Below, one piece after another: positions 27,962 through 37,144 of a stretch of 64,000 nt of DNA. The stretch comes from Candidatus Iainarchaeum sp. (GTDB taxonomy: Archaea; Micrarchaeota; Micrarchaeia; Anstonellales; Bilamarchaeaceae). Made by a program: the position numbers and the translations under genes. The stretch spans positions 26,570 to 90,569 of the forward strand of contig JAQTME010000003.1 in NCBI GenBank assembly GCA_028714535.1, in the 5' to 3' direction. Every line of letters begins with the position of its first letter. Position 1 is the first letter of the stretch. The notes beneath the pieces were generated by a model. The model saw nothing but the letters and a program-made list of their open reading frames with translations, was not told the DNA's origin and ran no database searches.

Positions 27962-28059
27962 ATAATATCACCCGCAACAAGTCGCCGGACGCCCTATTTA
28001 TGCAATTGCCCGTTTTTCTTGGATGGATTACAAAAATGTGCCCATTTTTAAGCCTTTTG

Positions 28060-28074
28060 TTGGAAATATTCCAA
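28060..28074. promoter_or_regulatory. Inverted repeat TTGGAA-N3-TTCCAA, candidate Lrp/AsnC operator
   Basis: 15-bp palindrome in the divergent intergenic region, 11 bp before ATG 28086. Confidence 0.55.
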
Positions 28075-28085
28075 TAGGTATCAAA

Positions 28086-28514
28086 ATGGATGAAAAAGAC
28101 AGCGAGCTGCTTGCAGAACTGATGAAAGACGGCAAGGCGAAGATAAAGGCGCTGTCCCGCAAGCTCGGGCTTCCCATGAGCACCGTGCACCACCGCATCC
28201 TCCGGATGGAGAAGGACGGCATAATAAAGCGCTATGCGGCGATTCCCGACTACCGCAAGGTGGGCCTCCCGATCGCCGCATACATCTTCATCAACGTGGA
28301 TTATTCGAAAATCGAGTCGCAGGAAGACGTGGCCGGGGAGATACGGAAGCTGCCGAACGTCCTGGACGTGTCCATCGTGAGCGGCGAGATAGATATAATA
28401 GCGAAAATACGTGCGAAGGACGTGGATGACATGGGCGAGGCGGTCCTCAAGAAGCTGCGCACCATAAAGGGCATAGCGAAGACGGTCACAGCAGTGGTCA
28501 TGAAGGAGATTTAG
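28086..28514 (+). CDS. Lrp/AsnC-family transcriptional regulator
   Basis: MDEKDSELLAELMKDGKAKIKALSRKLGLPMSTVHHRILRMEKDGIIKRYAAIPDYRKVG HTH plus RAM-like domain. Confidence 0.88.
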   Translation: MDEKDSELLAELMKDGKAKIKALSRKLGLPMSTVHHRILRMEKDGIIKRYAAIPDYRKVGLPIAAYIFINVDYSKIESQEDVAGEIRKLPNVLDVSIVSGEIDIIAKIRAKDVDDMGEAVLKKLRTIKGIAKTVTAVVMKEI

Positions 28515-28570
28515 CTCGCGCTAATCAGATTGAAAAATGAGAAAAAAAGGCTAAAGGAAAATAAAGAGAT

Positions 28571-29848
28571 TCACGCCGCTTTCGGCGTGACCTTCAGGAC
28601 TACGCCGGCAGCGACCGTCTGGCCCATGTCACGCAACGCAAAGCGTCCCAGGGGCGGGAAGTCCGCGAACTTCTCTATGACCACCGGCTTCAGCGGCTGT
28701 ATCCTCACCACTGCAACGTCGCCGGTCTTGATGAAGTCCGGCTTCGCCTGCGCCGTCTGTCCCGTTTTCGGGTCCTTCTTCTCGAGGATTTCGACGACCT
28801 TGCCTGCGAACTGCACGGTGTGGATGTGGAACACCGGAGTGTAGCCGATCGATATCGCGGTCGGGTGGTTGAGCACCACAATCTGCGCGGTGAAGTCGGC
28901 TGCCACGGTCGGCGGCGAGGACACCGGGCCGATCACGTCGCCCCTCTTTATGTCCTTCTTATCCACGTTCTTCAGGTTGAATCCGACGTTGTCGCCGGGT
29001 TGCGCCTCTGCCAGCTCCTGGTGGTGCATCTCTATCTTCTTGATTTCGCCCTTCACGCCCGAAGGCATGACGATGACCGCATCGCCCGGCTTCATCCTGC
29101 CCGTCTCCACCCTGCCGACCGGCACTGTGCCGTGGCCTGTGATTGTGAAGACGTCCTGGATGGGCAGCCTGAGCGGCTTGTCCAGCGGCTTCGGCGGCAC
29201 CTTGAAGGTGTCTATGACCTCGATCATCGTCGGGCCGGTGTACCACGGCATGTTGGTCGACTTCTTCGTGAGGTTGTCGCCCACGTAGCCGGAGCACGGT
29301 ATGAACTTTATGTCTGCCACCTTGTACCCGATGCCTGTGAGGAGCTTCTCGACCTCGGCCTTGACCTTGTTGTATTCCTCCTGCTTGTAGCCTACGGCGT
29401 CCATCTTGTTCATGTTGATGGCTATCTGGTTGATGCCGAGGACCTTCGCGAGGAACGCGTGCTCCTTGGTCTGGGGCTGGATGCCGTCCTTGACAGAGAC
29501 CTGCAGCACGGCAGCGTCAGCCTGGCTCGCACCGGTGATCATGTTCTTGACGAAGTCGCGGTGCCCCGGCGCGTCGATTATCGTGCAGTAGTATTTCGGC
29601 GTCTCGAATTCCCTGTGCGAGATGTCGATGGTGACTCCGCGTTCGCGCTCCTCCTTGAGCGCGTCCATGACGAACGCGAACTCGAACGTCGCCTTGCCGA
29701 CCTTCGCCGCCTCGTCCTTCAGCTTGTTCAGCGTCTGCTCGGAGATGGCTCCGGTCTCGTAGAGAATCCTTCCCACCGTGGTCGACTTACCAGAGTCGAC
29801 GTGCCCTATGAACACTAGGTTCAGGTGCTCTTTCTTTGCCATATTCAA
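28571..29848 (-). CDS. tuf: Translation elongation factor 1-alpha
   Basis: [41 protein letters not shown]. Confidence 0.96.
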   Translation of the reverse strand: MNMAKKEHLNLVFIGHVDSGKSTTVGRILYETGAISEQTLNKLKDEAAKVGKATFEFAFVMDALKEERERGVTIDISHREFETPKYYCTIIDAPGHRDFVKNMITGASQADAAVLQVSVKDGIQPQTKEHAFLAKVLGINQIAINMNKMDAVGYKQEEYNKVKAEVEKLLTGIGYKVADIKFIPCSGYVGDNLTKKSTNMPWYTGPTMIEVIDTFKVPPKPLDKPLRLPIQDVFTITGHGTVPVGRVETGRMKPGDAVIVMPSGVKGEIKKIEMHHQELAEAQPGDNVGFNLKNVDKKDIKRGDVIGPVSSPPTVAADFTAQIVVLNHPTAISIGYTPVFHIHTVQFAGKVVEILEKKDPKTGQTAQAKPDFIKTGDVAVVRIQPLKPVVIEKFADFPPLGRFALRDMGQTVAAGVVLKVTPKAA

Positions 29849-30157
29849 AACCTCCTTTATTCAAACTGACTAATCCAACCTTTAAGAAAAAGGTAGAATT
29901 GAGTTAGGTGCGAGATATTTTTAAAGGTTTCAGTCCGGCTGCAAGAAGGATGAGGTGGACGGTACACCAGAAGGCTCCGTCCCGCCTCTCACCATTTCCG
30001 CCCCGTTTCCGGAGCGGGAAAGTCTTTTTCCACGAAAACCTTTTATAGCTGTATTTTCTTCCCTGAGTTCCTGGAACACAAAATTTTATTTTTTAACAAC
30101 CCGTTTGCCAGCACACGAGGCGATACCTAATTTAAATCTTGCCCAAGCATACCCCTC

Positions 30158-31363
30158 ATGGCCAAGGAAAAGCAATATCGTTTCAAGTCAGATGAAGGCA
30201 TGAACGCGACGCTCCTCATAGGCGTCCTTCTCATCGCAGTACTTCTCGTGGGCGGCGGGCTCCTATACATAATAACACAGAAGAAAGGCGCCGAGCCCGT
30301 GGTTCCGGTGCTGCCCAACCTCACCAACCAGACGCAGCCCAACCTGACCAATCAGACGCCTGTCGTGCCGTGCGATGCCGCCTGCGCATACCGGAACGCG
30401 GTGGCGTCAAGGAACCCGGCCTTCTGCGCGAACCTCTCAGCGCAGTTCGTCCAGCCGTGCTACGAGGCCCTGTCCAATGTTTCGCTCGAGGCGTGCAAGG
30501 CAGTGGCCGATGCGGCGAAAAAGCAGTCCTGCGTGACCGCATCCGCCATGGCCAACATCTCCATCTGCGACCTGGCTGGTAACAGGAGCGCCTGCCGCCA
30601 TGCCGTGGACCCGTGCGCTGACGCTTCTGACAAGGTCTTGTGCAACGCGCTCGCGAAGAGCGACCCGTCGCTGTGCAGATCAGATACCTGGTGCCTCTTC
30701 AATTACAGCGCCGCGAAAACGAACAGCTCGGCCTGCTCGCTCATCCAGAACCCCGTGGTCTCCGCCGCATGCGTGTCGGCAATAAAGCGCCAGGACAAAT
30801 GCAGCGACTTCCCGCTCCAGTCGCAGAAGGACTACTGCTACCAGCTTTACGCCATGTACACTGACGATTACCTGGTCTGCACCCAGATATACCCGGACAG
30901 CTCCTACGGCCTTGACTGCCTCTCGCGGTTCGCTGCCAAGATGCACAACTACTCCATATGCAAGCAGGACGCCCTGAGCCTCAACACCCTGTGGGCCTGC
31001 TACACCAACTATTCGCTCCTCAGCGGCGACCTGTCCGGCTGCTACCAGATAGACAAGCTGGCCACCACGAGCCTGTTCCACTGCGCTTTCGAGTACGCCA
31101 AGAAGTTCGGCGACCCGACTGCATGCGAGCTCATAACAGAGACACTGACCATGCGCTCGACCTGCTACCAGGGAACGATGATATACTCAAACAGCAACCT
31201 GAAATGGCAGAACTGCGCAGGCATAACCAATTTCGAGTGGAAGAACAAGTGCTACACCGAATCGGCAAAGCTGTACAACGACCCGTCGCTGTGCGACTAT
31301 GCGACCGAGGAGTTCGCCAGGCAGAGCTGCCGCAGCTCATATGCGGCCAACAAGACCGGCTGA
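30158..31363 (+). CDS. Membrane-anchored Cys-rich repeat exoprotein
   Basis: One N-terminal TM; N-glycosylation-like NLTNQT linker; many Cys at quasi-regular spacing; TATA about 25 nt upstream. Confidence 0.7.
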   Translation: MAKEKQYRFKSDEGMNATLLIGVLLIAVLLVGGGLLYIITQKKGAEPVVPVLPNLTNQTQPNLTNQTPVVPCDAACAYRNAVASRNPAFCANLSAQFVQPCYEALSNVSLEACKAVADAAKKQSCVTASAMANISICDLAGNRSACRHAVDPCADASDKVLCNALAKSDPSLCRSDTWCLFNYSAAKTNSSACSLIQNPVVSAACVSAIKRQDKCSDFPLQSQKDYCYQLYAMYTDDYLVCTQIYPDSSYGLDCLSRFAAKMHNYSICKQDALSLNTLWACYTNYSLLSGDLSGCYQIDKLATTSLFHCAFEYAKKFGDPTACELITETLTMRSTCYQGTMIYSNSNLKWQNCAGITNFEWKNKCYTESAKLYNDPSLCDYATEEFARQSCRSSYAANKTG

Positions 31364-31392
31364 TAAAAAAGCGATAAAAAATAAGGGAAAGC

Positions 31393-32097
31393 CTACTCTT
31401 TCTTCTCTTCTGCAGGCGCAGCCTCGGCCGGCGCCTCTGGCGCCGCCTCAGGGGCAGCCTGCGCAGCCTCTGGGACGGCAGCCTTCGGCTCGCTGACGGC
31501 AAGCTGCTCGAAGTAGCCTATGTCGTAGGTGAACTCGTCGTAGGACTTTATCTTGCCCTGGGCGAGCATCATCTCCCTGGCCAGGATGTAGAATATGAGC
31601 GCCAGCGAGCGCTTGCCCTTGTTGTTTATGGGCACCACCAGGTCGATGAACTTGGTTTCGTTGTCCGTGTCGCAGAGCGATATGACCGGCACGCCGTTCT
31701 TCGCGCTCTCGTTTATGGCCTCGCGCTCGCCCTTAGGGTCGCACACGAGTATTATCTTCGGCTCCAGGAAGCCCTTGCAGGTCATGTTGGTCATGGTTCC
31801 CGGCACGAACCTGCCCTTTATCAGGTTCACGCCCGTGAGGGCGGCGAACTTGTTGGCAGGGTTGCTTGAATAGACGCGCGATGCGACTATGGTGACCTCT
31901 TCCGGCCTGTATTTCGCCAGCAGCTTGGCCGCGGCCATGAGCCTCTCCGCGCTCTTGCGCAAATCAAGGATATACAGCCCGTCATCGCGCCTCTTGAAGA
32001 TGAATCCGCGCATGTCGCTGGTCCTTATCTTGGTGCCTATGTGGACACCGGCTTCCAAAAATACCTCCTGTTTCAGGGGCAGTCCGCTTTTTTCCAT
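31393..32097 (-). CDS. rps2: Ribosomal protein S2
   Basis: HIGTKIRTSDMRGFIFKRRDDGLYILDLRKSAERLMAAAKLLAKY; Ala/Glu/Pro-rich C-terminal tail. Confidence 0.92.
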   Translation of the reverse strand: MEKSGLPLKQEVFLEAGVHIGTKIRTSDMRGFIFKRRDDGLYILDLRKSAERLMAAAKLLAKYRPEEVTIVASRVYSSNPANKFAALTGVNLIKGRFVPGTMTNMTCKGFLEPKIILVCDPKGEREAINESAKNGVPVISLCDTDNETKFIDLVVPINNKGKRSLALIFYILAREMMLAQGKIKSYDEFTYDIGYFEQLAVSEPKAAVPEAAQAAPEAAPEAPAEAAPAEEKKE

Positions 32098-32233
32098 TTT
32101 CTCAATCCTCCTGTTTATTTCCCTTCCTTAGAAGGAAAAAATGGGGTCGCTGAGATTTATTCTTCCCGACCGCAGGTGTTAGTAGTCGAAAAGTTGAATT
32201 TCTGGCGCTTTTAAATAAAGAGCCCGTTTTTGG

Positions 32234-32253
32234 GCGCTTTTTACAAAAAGCGC
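32234..32253. repeat. Perfect inverted repeat GCGCTTTTT-AC-AAAAAGCGC
   Basis: 9-bp arms; related GGCGCTTTT copies at 32204-32212 and 32233-32242. Confidence 0.6.
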
Positions 32254-32363
32254 ACTCAGATAACAAGCACCCCAAGCTTGCAGGATACCAGGTTACCTCA
32301 CGACCCCGTGTGCATGTTATGAGGTTAGGAAGGGTTTTTAAAATCCGAACGTGCGCCTACTTT

Positions 32364-33176
32364 GTGCTCGATTCACTATTCATCGTCCAGTTGCTGATAT
32401 CTATAGGGGCGGTCCTCTGCCTCTCCCTGATCACAGAGCGGGCTGGCCCGAAGCTGGCCGGGCTCATCTCGGGGCTCCCCATCGGCACCGCCATAATCTT
32501 CTTTTTCATCGGCCTGCAGGACGGGGCGGCGTTCGCCTCGGACGCAGTCATCTACAATCTGGCCGGGCTCGCCGCGATGCAGTTCATGCTATTCGTCTAT
32601 TACCGGGCGAGCATGGCGTTCGGCAAGTCCCTTCTTGCGCCAGCCGTCCTCTCTGTCATAGGCTACCTCCTGGCCGTACTCCTGCTCCAGGCCTTCGCGC
32701 TCGACCGGCTGGAAGCGGTGCTTGTGGCATTGTTGTCGATATTCCTTTTCACATACCTTTTCCGTGAGATAAGGGACAGCGGGATAGGCGAGCAGGTGCG
32801 GGTTCGCCCGGCCGTCCTCCTCGGCCGTGCGGTGATCGCTGCGGCCATCATCCTTGCGGTGACCGGCACCGCGGCGCTGGTCGGGCCGAAATGGTCAGGG
32901 CTCTTCTCCGCCTTCCCGACAAACGTCTTCCCGCTCATACTGATAATCCACCATGCATACGGAGTGAAGCCGGTGCACACGATAATCCGCAATTTCCCGA
33001 CCGGCCTGGCCGCGACGCTCGCTTACTCGCTGACGGTCTCTTTAGCCTATCAGCCATACGGGGTATACTGGGGGACCGTTACTGCATACGCCGCCGCTTT
33101 CCTGGTCTGCGTTCTGATATACCTCCTGCAGAAAAGGAAGGATTCATCGCCGAACCTACCGGCCGATTCCTCGTAA
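32364..33176 (+). CDS. Polytopic membrane protein with internal duplication (probable GTG start)
   Basis: ERAGPKLAGLISGLPIGTAIIFFFIG and ALVGPKWSGLFSAFPTNVFPLILII repeats; TATA gtttttaaaa 20-30 nt upstream of the GTG. Confidence 0.65.
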   Translation: MLDSLFIVQLLISIGAVLCLSLITERAGPKLAGLISGLPIGTAIIFFFIGLQDGAAFASDAVIYNLAGLAAMQFMLFVYYRASMAFGKSLLAPAVLSVIGYLLAVLLLQAFALDRLEAVLVALLSIFLFTYLFREIRDSGIGEQVRVRPAVLLGRAVIAAAIILAVTGTAALVGPKWSGLFSAFPTNVFPLILIIHHAYGVKPVHTIIRNFPTGLAATLAYSLTVSLAYQPYGVYWGTVTAYAAAFLVCVLIYLLQKRKDSSPNLPADSS

Positions 33177-33270
33177 GCGCCGGTCTTGACGCCATGCAAA
33201 GCTATATATATGAGAAAATGCATAAAATAGATTGCAAAATTGTGATAAAACACAAAAAGAGAGGCAAAAT

Positions 33271-33286
33271 GGCGCAATTTTGTGCC
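33271..33286. promoter_or_regulatory. Imperfect palindrome GGCgCAAttTTGtGCC, candidate operator
   Basis: 12/16 symmetric positions, 16 bp before the second Lrp/AsnC start. Confidence 0.45.
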
Positions 33287-33302
33287 AAAGAGGTGGCGCG
33301 GG

Positions 33303-33764
33303 ATGAAAAACAAAGTCGATAGTGTTGATCTGATGATCCTGAGGGAGTTGCGCAGCAACTGCAAGCGGCCCGTGCGGGCGCTGGCGCAGGTGCTCGGGGT
33401 GCACCCGAACACGCTCCTCCAGAGGATAAAGAGGCTGGAGAAGTCCAAGCTCATCATCAAGTACGTGGCAGAGGTGGACTACGCGAAGCTGGGGTACGAC
33501 CTCTACGTGTTCGTGGCCATAAAGGTCAACAAGGACGCGCGCAGCAAGTGGCACGTGCTTGACGAGCTGCGGGCTTTCAAGGACATCGCCGCGCTCTACG
33601 CGGTGACAGGCGGCTATGATGTCATGGCCCTCGTTAAGACGAAAAACCGCGAGACGCTCACCGCCCTGCTTGAGGACATGAACAAGAAGCCCTACATAAT
33701 CGAGACGAACAGCACCCTTGTGCTCTACCCGTTCAAGGACGCGTACGAGTTCAACCCTCTGTGA
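33303..33764 (+). CDS. Lrp/AsnC-family transcriptional regulator
   Basis: VDSVDLMILRELRSNCKRPVRALAQVLGVHPNTLLQRIKRLEKSKLIIKYVAEVDYAKLGYD. Confidence 0.88.
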   Translation: MKNKVDSVDLMILRELRSNCKRPVRALAQVLGVHPNTLLQRIKRLEKSKLIIKYVAEVDYAKLGYDLYVFVAIKVNKDARSKWHVLDELRAFKDIAALYAVTGGYDVMALVKTKNRETLTALLEDMNKKPYIIETNSTLVLYPFKDAYEFNPL

Positions 33765-33770
33765 CTGGTT

Positions 33771-34712
33771 TCAGCGCTCCTTTCCGTAGACGTTGCCATA
33801 CATCACATGGTAGTCGTCTATGCGCTCGTCTATCGCTGAATCCGGAGCCACTTCGTCCTGGGCAGCAAAGCCGGCCTTGATAAACAGTTCGCGTATGTGC
33901 GGCCGCGGGACGACAGTCGTCGCCTCCTCTATCATGCCTCCCAGCTCCTGTATCTTCTGGTCGCCCGGATGGAGGTCGCAGCGCACCACGAGCGGGTATT
34001 CCTCTATTGAAATCACCCTGCCCCCCGGCGGCAGGACAGCGTGGAGTTCCTGGAGCGTTCCAAGCTTCCTCTCCAGCCCGCGGAACCAGTGCATGACGTA
34101 TGAGAGTATCAGCGTGTCGGTCTTGTCGCCGTCCTCTACCTCTTTCAGCCGGCTTGCGTCCTTGCATTCAAACCGCACGTTTATCACGGGCTTGCCCCTG
34201 TAAAGGAGCTGCTGGAGGCCCTGCTCGGAGTTCCCGCCCGGGCTGATGCTGAAATCCCCCCTGCTGAGCCTTACCGGCTGCATGTCCAGATCCCCTATCA
34301 GGTCGCCGAGGGTCTCCGCTATGTTTGCCTTTGCCAGCAGGAGCATCTGCGCGGAGAAGTCCAGGCATATGAACGTAAGCGGCTTGCTGAGCTCCCCGTT
34401 TTTGCCAAGTTCGTCTAATATCTCCCTCTGCCTTTCCAGGATGAGCCTGCTCGTCAGGACCGCCGTGCCGCATCCAACCTCGGTGACAACCCTGCCGATG
34501 TATCCCGAATCATGGTATTGCCTGAGCATCCCGGCCGCGATTGCGTGGTGCCCCGCCATCCACTCATCGTAATACTCCGAGAAAGCCGCAGACGCCCTCA
34601 TGATGGTCTCTTCGCTCGGCGGCTTGTTGAGCTTTTTCTGGTATCCGCTGTTTGTTCCAGTTATTATCCTTGGGAGGGGAGCGACTAACTGGATACGGTG
34701 AGTATTAGCCAT
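33771..34712 (-). CDS. SAM-dependent methyltransferase-like protein
   Basis: VVTEVGCGTAVLTSRLI; LSYVMHWFRGLERKLGTLQELHAVLPPGGRVISIEEYP. Confidence 0.7.
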   Translation of the reverse strand: MANTHRIQLVAPLPRIITGTNSGYQKKLNKPPSEETIMRASAAFSEYYDEWMAGHHAIAAGMLRQYHDSGYIGRVVTEVGCGTAVLTSRLILERQREILDELGKNGELSKPLTFICLDFSAQMLLLAKANIAETLGDLIGDLDMQPVRLSRGDFSISPGGNSEQGLQQLLYRGKPVINVRFECKDASRLKEVEDGDKTDTLILSYVMHWFRGLERKLGTLQELHAVLPPGGRVISIEEYPLVVRCDLHPGDQKIQELGGMIEEATTVVPRPHIRELFIKAGFAAQDEVAPDSAIDERIDDYHVMYGNVYGKER

Positions 34713-34792
34713 ATTACTATATCTTTAACCATTTGTTTTAAAAAGATGCCTGTGGCTGCAGCATAAGATAACGTCGAAAAATAAGCTGCCGA

Positions 34793-35830
34793 CTACGCAT
34801 TGACAGCTTGGAGTTCTGGCCTTTGTTCACGCTCGAGTACTGGCATCCTTTCTGTCTTGCCGATGCGCGGCTTGGTGAAGCACAGGCAGCGCATCTGCGT
34901 GTACGCGCCGGGCCCGAAGCGTTCTGCATCCTCCACGATATCTATCTGCCTGGGCTGGCCGGGCTCGGTAGGGCTGTTCAGGTGCCTTGTCAGCCTTTCC
35001 TGTATGACCTTGTAGCCCCACTGCTTCGTAACGAGCCTTTTGAGATCGTAGCCCATGTCGAACGGCTTGCTTATGTATGCCAGCCTTTTTGCCTTATCCT
35101 CGCCGAGCCGTTTCCCCAAATCTCCCATGTTGAAAGGATAGACGTCAATGATTATGAAGTGCCCGCCCTCCTTCAGCAGGTCAAAGGCGTTGTCAATGGC
35201 CATCTTCCGCCCGGCCGCTATCTGGAACGAGCCCCACCACAGTATGATGTCGAATTCCCTCACGGTTAAAGAGTCCTCCACGAGCTTAGGCTTCGAGAGG
35301 TCGATGCTGATCGGCACGCATCTCGTGCCATCTATGTATTCCGCAAGCGTTGCATCCCTCTTCTTAATCATCCTGGCGGATATCTCATTCGCGTACACCC
35401 TCGCATCTCCGGAGCCGTTCTCAAGCATGTGCTTTGCAACGCCGCCGGTCATGGCAGTGACGTCAAGTATCTTTTTTGCCGTGGCGATGACGCGGTCCAT
35501 GTGCCGCAGCCTTGTCAGGAGGGTCGCAACCGTGGAATATGTGCCGCTTTCAAGCAGGTACCTGTCCAGATTGCCGTTGTCCTTGGCGAGCAGGTCGCCG
35601 GCTTCCCCCCACACCTTCGCGAAGCCGCCCCTGCGCAGTTTGTCGACCTCCATCATCCCGTGGAACGGGTTTATATAGCGCAATGGGGTCGCCGGTTTCG
35701 AATTATAGGCCTTGCGCAGCCCTTCGGCTAGGACGCGGAATTTTATCTTAAAGCGCTCCCTTAATGTGCCCGTCGGCTGAGCAAGTGGGTTCGCTATCGT
35801 CCTCGCCATCATATTATTCATCCGCCACAC
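34793..35830 (-). CDS. SAM-dependent methyltransferase-like protein
   Basis: KILDVTAMTGGVAKHML; FDIILWWGSFQIA..AFDLLKEGGHFIIIDVYPFN. Confidence 0.6.
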   Translation of the reverse strand: MWRMNNMMARTIANPLAQPTGTLRERFKIKFRVLAEGLRKAYNSKPATPLRYINPFHGMMEVDKLRRGGFAKVWGEAGDLLAKDNGNLDRYLLESGTYSTVATLLTRLRHMDRVIATAKKILDVTAMTGGVAKHMLENGSGDARVYANEISARMIKKRDATLAEYIDGTRCVPISIDLSKPKLVEDSLTVREFDIILWWGSFQIAAGRKMAIDNAFDLLKEGGHFIIIDVYPFNMGDLGKRLGEDKAKRLAYISKPFDMGYDLKRLVTKQWGYKVIQERLTRHLNSPTEPGQPRQIDIVEDAERFGPGAYTQMRCLCFTKPRIGKTERMPVLEREQRPELQAVNA

Positions 35831-35871
35831 TATTTAAGTGGCTTTCGATGTAACCCTTTGTAAGCGATTTC

Positions 35872-36066
35872 TCAGACACGCGGGTATTTCAGCAGGCTCG
35901 GGATGATGTCCACATGCGCCAGGAACATCCTCCTGCAGCAATACCTGCCCACTCCCAGCTCGTCCAGCGCCACGTCCGGCTTCTTGTCCTTCAGGGACGC
36001 CTTGTACTGGTCGTAGAGGTGCCCGATTACCCCGCCGCACGTAAAACATCTGACAGGAAACTCCAA
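35872..36066 (-). CDS. rpoN: DNA-directed RNA polymerase subunit N (Rpb10)
   Basis: VRCFTCGGVIGHLYDQYK..LDELGVGRYCCRRMFLAHVDII. Confidence 0.93.
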   Translation of the reverse strand: MEFPVRCFTCGGVIGHLYDQYKASLKDKKPDVALDELGVGRYCCRRMFLAHVDIIPSLLKYPRV

Positions 36067-36071
36067 TCATA

Positions 36072-36722
36072 TCACCTGTAGGATTTCTGGAACCTTGCCC
36101 TTGCCTTGGGCCCGCGGAACTTCTTGGTCTCGACACGCCTGGTGTCTTCGATGACGAGCGAGCGGTCCAGGGCGATGAACTTCTCCCTGAGGTTGAGCTG
36201 GTCGAAATAGAGCACGAGCGCGTTTGCTATCGCGGTCCTCGCCGCCTGCGCCTGGCCCATCATGCCGCCGCCGTTAACGCTCACTGATATGTCTATGCCA
36301 GTGGCCTCTGCGCCGACGTAACGGACCGGCTCCCTGATTATCTCCCTTACGAACGGGTTTGACAGTGAAGAAAGGTTCATGTGGTTTATCCTTATCATGC
36401 CCTTGCCGGGCTTTATGGTGGCCCTGGCCACGCTCTCCTTCCTCTTTCCCCTTGCTACGAACGCGCGCGTTTTCTTTTCCGCCCTCTTTTTCTTCTTCGG
36501 TGCTGCCTTGGCTTCTGGTTTGGCCTCTGCCGGCGCTGCGTGCGGCTCAGGCCTCTTTTCCTCTGCCTTCTTCGCTTCCGGCTTCGGCGCAGCTTTGGCT
36601 TCCTCTGCCTTGTGGGCCTTGGGCTCCTCTTTCACAGGGGCCTTCGCCTCCTCCTTCTTCGCCGCGGGCTTCTTTCCGCGCGCCTTCCTGTCGTCCTTTT
36701 TCTCTTCAGCCATAATCATCAA
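36072..36722 (-). CDS. rps9: Ribosomal protein S9 with long K/E/A/P-rich N-terminal extension
   Basis: GKRKESVARATIKPGKGMIRIN..GPKARARFQKSYR; about 85-aa low-complexity N-terminus. Confidence 0.9.
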   Translation of the reverse strand: MMIMAEEKKDDRKARGKKPAAKKEEAKAPVKEEPKAHKAEEAKAAPKPEAKKAEEKRPEPHAAPAEAKPEAKAAPKKKKRAEKKTRAFVARGKRKESVARATIKPGKGMIRINHMNLSSLSNPFVREIIREPVRYVGAEATGIDISVSVNGGGMMGQAQAARTAIANALVLYFDQLNLREKFIALDRSLVIEDTRRVETKKFRGPKARARFQKSYR

Positions 36723-37144
36723 CCCGTGTACCCTATGCTCCTGCAGAGCTCATGAATGGTAATGTGCTTTGACACGCCGTCGAACGTCGCGTTCTCCAGC
36801 TTGAGGTTCTCCTTGAGGTTCTTGGGGTTGCCGGTGTAGACCTTCAGCCTGTGGAGCGCTTCCGTGCCGCGCAGGGTCTTCCTCGGAAGCATGCCGCGCA
36901 CCATCCTCTTCACGAGCATGTGCGGCACTCTGGACCATACCGGCGAGCGCTCGGGGGTCCCCTTGTGCTTTATGGTCCTCTTGACCTTGTAGCGCCCGGA
37001 TATCTGCACCGGGTTGCCCCTTATGACAAGCTTCTCGGCGTTTATGAGGTGTACCTCCTCGCCGAGCATGAGCTTCTTCGCGAGCTGGCTCGCGAGCCTT
37101 CCGAACACCATGTTAGTTCCGTCTATCACAAGCATGACAATCAC
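36719..37144 (-). CDS. rpl13: Ribosomal protein L13
   Basis: VIDGTNMVFGRLASQLAKKLMLGEEVHLINAEKLVIRGNP. Confidence 0.92.
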   Translation of the reverse strand: MIVMLVIDGTNMVFGRLASQLAKKLMLGEEVHLINAEKLVIRGNPVQISGRYKVKRTIKHKGTPERSPVWSRVPHMLVKRMVRGMLPRKTLRGTEALHRLKVYTGNPKNLKENLKLENATFDGVSKHITIHELCRSIGYTG

